Part shown: positions 5,758 through 8,835 of the stretch, one piece after another
Numbering within the stretch: the stretch's first letter is position 1
Layout: every line of letters begins with the position of its first letter
Assembly: GCA_031367715.1 (NCBI GenBank)
Contig: JANLQJ010000093.1
Coordinates: forward strand, 1-8,835
Reading direction: 5' to 3'
Source of the DNA: JANYHF01 sp031367715
GTDB lineage: Bacteria; Pseudomonadota; Alphaproteobacteria; Rhizobiales; Hyphomicrobiaceae
Length of the DNA: 8,835 bases
The notes under the pieces: generated by a model
Database searches by the model: none
Seen by the model: the letters and a program-made list of their open reading frames with translations, nothing else
Told to the model about the DNA's origin: nothing
Program-made: the position numbers and the translations under genes

Positions 5758-6990
5758 ATGCCGTCAAAGGGGAAGAACCCGCTCAAGGCCCCCGCGGTCA
5801 TCCAGCGCCGCCGCTTGCGCGTGCTGGGCACGGACATTTCGTTGCTGGAGTCCATCCGTCGTCAGGCTGAGTCCGATCTCGGTTTCGGTCTCGATTTCGA
5901 GGTGTTGGACTTTCCCAGTTGCCAGCGCAAGGCGGCGCTGCACCCCGACACTTATGACGTTTACGATCAATGCTTCCACAACCTCTCGATCGTCTGGTTC
6001 TGGGGTGCGCTGCAACCCATCGATACGACCTGGATCAGGGGTTGGGACAAGGTCAATGACCTGACCAAACGGGGTGGACTGAACACTTATGCCCGGCGCG
6101 GCTATGGCGATGCGCCGGCCGACAAGCTCTACGTGCAGCCGGGCCATTCTCTCGGACCCGCGCCGTCGCGCTATATCGCCATGCTGCCGACCGTGCACAA
6201 TTTCGACTCGTTCGGCTACGACACGCGGGTCTTTGGCGACGTGATACCTGGCCGCGAGAGCTGGGCCATGCTGTTTGATCCACGCGGCAAAGGGCGCCTC
6301 GCGCTGGTCGATGAGCCGGCTATTGGCCTGTTCGATGTGGCGCTGGCGGCCGAGGCGTCCGGCGCGCTCAGCTTTGCCGATATCGGCAATATGAGTGTCA
6401 AAGAAGTTGATGCGCTGTTCAAGTTCCTCGATGGCAAGCGGCGCGACGGCTTCTTCCGCGCCTGTTGGAGCACGGCGCAGGAAGCCGGTGAACTGTTCCG
6501 CCAGCACAAGGTCGCAGTGGCAAGCATGTGGTCGCCAGCCTACAACGAATTGGGTGCCGAGGCCGACGCAATCCGCGAGGCAGCACCTGAGGAAGGTTAC
6601 CGCGCCTGGCATGGTGGCCTCAGTATAGCGCGCCATGTCGAAGGCCCCAAGCTCACTATGGCCTATGAGTATCTCGACTGGTGGCTCACGGGCTTTCCCG
6701 GCGCAGTCATGGCGCGCCAGGGCTACTACGTGCCGGTCCCCACAGCCGTGCGCGAGGAGTTGAGCAAAGCCGAATGGGGCTATTGGTATGAGGGCCGCGA
6801 GGCAGCCGAGGATCTGGTCGGGGCCGATGGCAAGACCATTGTGGTTCGCACCGGCGCGCGGCGCAGCGGTGGCAGCTATGGCGAGCGGGCCAGCCACATC
6901 GCCTTGTGGAACACGGTCATGGATGAGCACAACTATGTTTCGCGCAACTGGTCCCGATTCGTCAGCGACGTGAACGGACGGTCGCGATGA
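5758..6990 (+). CDS. PotD-like solute-binding protein lacking a signal peptide
   Basis: A 410-residue protein of the PotD/SBP_bac_8 type (ABC-importer binding proteins for polyamine-like ligands). Family segments are visible in order: RRRLRVLGTD at about 17-26 (normally the first strand of the mature protein), DVYDQCFHN at 67-75, HNFDSFGYD at 147-155, ESWAMLFDPRGKGRLALVDE at 167-186, SFADIGNMSVKEVDALFKFL at 205-224, SMWSPAYNEL at 256-265, and ARQGYYVPVP at 319-328. Only about 16 basic residues precede the mature domain, with no hydrophobic core, Tat RR motif or lipobox. An in-frame TAA at 5716-5718 with no ATG between excludes a longer ATG start. As it stands the protein should stay in the cytoplasm. 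An AGGG lies about nine bases upstream of the start. The gene overlaps the GntR-type gene by 4 bases; no permease or ATPase is in the window. It may be a cytoplasmic ligand sensor, or an importer component that lost its export signal. Confidence 0.85.
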   Translation: MPSKGKNPLKAPAVIQRRRLRVLGTDISLLESIRRQAESDLGFGLDFEVLDFPSCQRKAALHPDTYDVYDQCFHNLSIVWFWGALQPIDTTWIRGWDKVNDLTKRGGLNTYARRGYGDAPADKLYVQPGHSLGPAPSRYIAMLPTVHNFDSFGYDTRVFGDVIPGRESWAMLFDPRGKGRLALVDEPAIGLFDVALAAEASGALSFADIGNMSVKEVDALFKFLDGKRRDGFFRACWSTAQEAGELFRQHKVAVASMWSPAYNELGAEADAIREAAPEEGYRAWHGGLSIARHVEGPKLTMAYEYLDWWLTGFPGAVMARQGYYVPVPTAVREELSKAEWGYWYEGREAAEDLVGADGKTIVVRTGARRSGGSYGERASHIALWNTVMDEHNYVSRNWSRFVSDVNGRSR

Positions 6991-7994
6991 GCGAAACCGC
7001 CACACGCCTGGTCTCGCCCAAGCGCTATGAACTGATCGCTACGGCGTTGCGCGCCAACATCGCCACTGGCCGGCTGCCCAAAGGCTTTGTGCTGCTGGAA
7101 GGCCCGATTGCGGATCTGATGCAGACCAGCCGCGCTCCGGTACAGGCAGCATTGCGCATCCTGGAAGACGAAGACCTCATCCACCGCTTTGGCGGACGCG
7201 GCTATCTTGTTGGCCTGCCAGAGCCATCGCTGGCGCCGATCCGTCGCGACGTCCGCCTGCTCGGCCTCAGTATCTCGAATGAGATCGACGAGGCGCTGCA
7301 GAACCGCGGGCTGTGGGAGCTGGTTTATGACGAGGTCGAGGCGGCCGTCGCGGCATGCCTGATCTTCGGCGAATTCCGCATCATCGAGGCTGAACTTGGC
7401 GCCGTTTTTGGAGTCAGCCGCACGGTGGTGCGCGATGTGCTGAGCCGTCTGCACGAGCGCGGTCTGATCGCCAAGAACCAAAGTTCGCACTGGGTTGCTG
7501 GTCCGCTGACGGCGCAGTCGGTGCGCGAACGGTTCCAGGTGCGCCAGCTGCTGGAGCCCGAAGCCCTCAAACTGGCCGCCTCGCATATCGACTACGACAG
7601 CGTTGCCAAACTGCTCGCCCGCGAAAGCACCCGTCGCGACACCAACCATCCGGCTACGGACTGGGAAGCACTTGAGCGCGCGTTGATGGAACATTGCATC
7701 TTGCGCGCGCCCAACGCCCATCTGATCGAGCTGATCCAGCACAATCAAATGCCGATCGCGGCGGCCTATCGCGCGCTCAGCCGGCTGGGTTTGCCTGAGG
7801 ACGAAATTGCCGCGGCGGAATACTGGACTTTGTTTGATCTGATCTCGGCGCGGCGCATCGATGCGGCGGCAGCCTATCTGCACCATCACTTGAAGGTCAT
7901 CGCCGAAAAAAACCTTGCACGGCTGAAGATCGTGGCAGTGGTCAGCGAGACGCGGTTGGCGGTGCCGTATCTGACGCCCTATCGGATGGAATAA
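6987..7994 (+). CDS. GntR-type regulator with two tandem winged helices and an FCD-like domain
   Basis: A 335-residue regulator, about 100 longer than a normal FadR/FCD protein because it holds two DNA-binding domains. Winged helix 1 is at about 13-77 (IADLMQTSRAPVQAALRILE, then FGGRGYLVG). Winged helix 2 is at about 108-172 (AELGAVFGVSRTVVRDVLSR, then HERGLIAKNQSSHWVAG). An FCD-like helical ligand domain follows at about 178-308 (RFQVRQLLEPEALKLAA onward). Where FCD proteins usually have metal-binding His, this one appears to have E230 (LERAL for FHRAL) and Y279 (EYWTL for EHRAI); H301 is kept. The start overlaps the binding-protein stop (ATGA), with GGACGG about six bases upstream. A terminator follows directly. 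The pair probably forms one regulated operon; the ligand is unknown. Confidence 0.9.
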   Translation: MSETATRLVSPKRYELIATALRANIATGRLPKGFVLLEGPIADLMQTSRAPVQAALRILEDEDLIHRFGGRGYLVGLPEPSLAPIRRDVRLLGLSISNEIDEALQNRGLWELVYDEVEAAVAACLIFGEFRIIEAELGAVFGVSRTVVRDVLSRLHERGLIAKNQSSHWVAGPLTAQSVRERFQVRQLLEPEALKLAASHIDYDSVAKLLARESTRRDTNHPATDWEALERALMEHCILRAPNAHLIELIQHNQMPIAAAYRALSRLGLPEDEIAAAEYWTLFDLISARRIDAAAAYLHHHLKVIAEKNLARLKIVAVVSETRLAVPYLTPYRME

Positions 7995-8026
7995 CGTATT
8001 TTGCATCCAAAAGACGTTTATTTTTG
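7993..8026 (+). terminator. Intrinsic terminator of the binding-protein/GntR operon
   Basis: Inverted repeat AACGTATTTTG (7993-8003), loop CATC, CAAAAGACGTT (8008-8018), pairing at 10 of 11 positions, followed by TATTTTTG. It begins inside the TAA stop of the GntR-type gene (7992-7994), so the operon ends there. The stem is AT-rich and therefore weak, but the T-tract is good. Confidence 0.7.
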
Positions 8027-8125
8027 AGGACTTGCTCGTACCGACTTCCGCCAAACGCAGATAACTCGGGCCCGTGCCGCCAAAGCAACTGAACGCTTCC
8101 TCAATCGCCACTGGCGCGGCCATTG

Positions 8126-8146
8126 CCTTCTCCTCATCGGAGAAGG
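8126..8146. repeat. CCTTCTCC hairpin
   Basis: Perfect 8-base stem CCTTCTCC / GGAGAAGG around TCATC. It resembles half-degraded copies of the (C)TCCCTTCTCCC...GGGAGAAGG palindromes scattered between genes in rhizobial genomes; that comparison is from memory. No T-tract follows on either strand. Confidence 0.6.
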
Positions 8147-8214
8147 GATGCAGCCGCGAGCACTGGTATCCAGGCAATAGTGTTCTGGAACAATCAGTTG
8201 GCACCCACCGATGC

Positions 8215-8240
8215 TGTCATTCCCGCGCCGGCGGAAATCC
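8215..8240 (+). repeat. REP-like palindrome, copy 1
   Basis: TGTCATTCCCGCGCC then GGCGGAAATCC. The TTCCCGC arm pairs with GCGGAAA at six of seven positions. This is the widespread interspersed GTCATTCCCGC...GCGGGAATCC type of repeat. A related unit in the opposite orientation is at 8453-8477. Confidence 0.7.
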
Positions 8241-8277
8241 CAGGGCAATTCAATTCACGACAGGTGTCGGTGCGCGA

Positions 8278-8302
8278 TTCCTTCTCCCATAAGAAGAAGG
8301 AA
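8278..8302. repeat. TTCCTTCT hairpin
   Basis: Perfect 8-base stem TTCCTTCT / AGAAGGAA with a 9-base loop, followed by GGTGGC. It shares the CCTTCTCC core with the hairpin at 8126-8146, so the two are probably diverged copies of one intergenic repeat. Confidence 0.6.
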
Positions 8303-8452
8303 GGTGGCGGCCTCTGCCTCGGGAGATGACAAGAATGGCCCTGGCGGGACTCCATGCAAGGCAAAGTTTGCCTCGGCCCTATCAGCCAAGAAAGCTATTG
8401 ATCCATCGAGCCGTTCCAGGCGTCTAAGCTCCTGCGCGCAACCGGACTGCAT

Positions 8453-8477
8453 GGACCCGCCTTCGCGGGGGTGACGA
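8453..8477 (-). repeat. REP-like palindrome, copy 2
   Basis: Stem CCCGC / GCGGG around CTTC, with the flanks GGA and GGTGACGA. Read on the minus strand it is TCGTCACCCCCGCGAAGG then CGGGTCC, the same repeat type as 8215-8240 but inverted relative to it. About 210 bases without a recognisable gene lie between the two. Confidence 0.75.
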
Positions 8478-8490
8478 TATGGTGCCGCAG

Positions 8491-8576
8491 TTCTCAATGT
8501 GGGGGCAGGACACCAAATCGTAGGGGCGACACTTGTGCCGCCCCTTCGCTTCAGACGCCGTGCCCCACATTGAGAA
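8491..8576. repeat. Nested long palindrome (MITE-like)
   Basis: The outer arms are a perfect 14-base inverted repeat: TTCTCAATGTGGGG at 8491-8504 and its complement at 8563-8576. Weaker pairing continues outside. Inside sits a second hairpin at 8522-8545: AGGGGCG-A-CAC, loop TT, GTG-C-CGCCCCT. The 86-base unit encodes nothing recognisable. The architecture fits a small non-autonomous transposable unit or a structured RNA; no transposase is nearby. Confidence 0.75.
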
Positions 8577-8796
8577 TTGCCGGATATGGTGGGAGCAATT
8601 TGCATGAGTCAGAACAATAGCGACCTGATCGAGCGCGGATGGATCGATTGCTGCGATGCCTGTCTAATACCGTCCAACTTATGGTTTGACCTGTCACTTT
8701 GAAGGTTCGTGGCAGAGGTCATGGCGTAGGGGCGCACAGCAGCGCGCCCGTCTAGGGCGGTTTGCACCTCATCTGCATCAGCGGTGGCCGCAGAAG

Positions 8797-8811
8797 TGGG
8801 GTCAGACCCCA
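8797..8811. repeat. TGGGGTC-A-GACCCCA palindrome
   Basis: Perfect 7-base inverted repeat around one base. From memory, near-identical TGGGGTCTGACCCC palindromes recur between genes in many bacteria, often close to IS200/RAYT-like transposases. None is visible here. Confidence 0.6.
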
Positions 8812-8835
8812 TTCGAGCCAAACCCCGTGTCGGGG

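Larger units (their letters stand above)
8027..8835. other. Gene-free repeat-rich right edge
   Basis: No frame here looks like a real protein. Open frames are short, cross palindromic repeats or continue as antisense of the GntR-type gene. The minus-strand frame at 8255-8605 reads through a REP unit (RHPREGG), which is typical of spurious translation of such repeats. A 17-codon frame starts at 8604 without any recognisable product. What the stretch does hold is at least six small palindromes, listed separately, and a CCCCG-TGT-CGGGG hairpin at 8823-8835 cut by the window edge. Confidence 0.6.

Noticed and set aside
5764..7005. 413-codon open frame on the minus strand
   Set aside because: Exact shadow of the solute-binding protein gene, caused by GC-rich codons; no recognisable family.
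6933..8204. 423-codon open frame on the minus strand
   Set aside because: It is antisense to the GntR-type gene and runs into repeat-rich DNA. Its product is Gln/Arg/His-rich shadow sequence with no recognisable domain, while the plus-strand gene has clear family motifs.
8255..8605. 116-codon minus-strand frame as a gene
   Set aside because: It crosses the nested palindrome and a REP unit and has no recognisable domain.

Overview
The window is GC-rich and looks like chromosomal DNA of an alphaproteobacterium. It is probably Hyphomicrobiales (rhizobial or a soil relative). That placement is inferred from gene families, gene order and the intergenic palindromes; there is no rRNA or other marker to prove it. 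The window mixes two intact metabolic and regulatory units with a stretch of visibly decaying genes.

Left part (149-4483): a homogentisate (tyrosine/phenylalanine) catabolic locus. A fumarylacetoacetate hydrolase family gene and hmgA (homogentisate 1,2-dioxygenase) form a minus-strand operon with a 4-base stop/start overlap. A MarR-type regulator is transcribed divergently, and maiA (maleylacetoacetate isomerase) overlaps its stop codon. The 46-base divergent gap carries a 20-bp imperfect palindrome suited to a MarR dimer. The maiA gene is broken. After about 83 codons it is interrupted by an internally deleted IS1634-type element (about 3225-4096, both terminal inverted repeats still visible), and its 3' half, resuming at about 4098, has a frameshift and an in-frame stop. 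The pathway therefore keeps its ring-cleavage and hydrolase genes but has lost its isomerase here.

Middle (4443-5590): a minus-strand pair made of a small CxxC protein (intact) and a CobW/COG0523 metallochaperone GTPase, coupled by an 8-base overlap. The CobW gene is a pseudogene. It keeps the Walker A, the CLCC metal site and the His-rich C-terminal part, but about 100 codons with the rest of the GTPase domain are missing and the two parts are out of frame.

Right part (5758-8020): a two-gene plus-strand operon. The first gene is a PotD-like solute-binding protein with no signal peptide. The second is a GntR/FCD-type regulator with two winged-helix domains in tandem. They overlap by 4 bases and are followed at once by a hairpin plus T-tract terminator; no permease or ATPase is present. 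A 15-bp tandem repeat lies upstream.

Right edge (about 8026-8835): no convincing gene. It is packed with small palindromic repeats (REP-like units, a CCTTCTCC-type hairpin pair, a nested 86-bp palindrome and a TGGGGTC palindrome), as in an intergenic repeat depot.

I see no defence system, CRISPR array or wholly new multigene system. The most unusual items are the secretion-signal-less binding protein coupled to a double-winged-helix FCD regulator, and the clustered gene decay at 3.2-5.0 kb.
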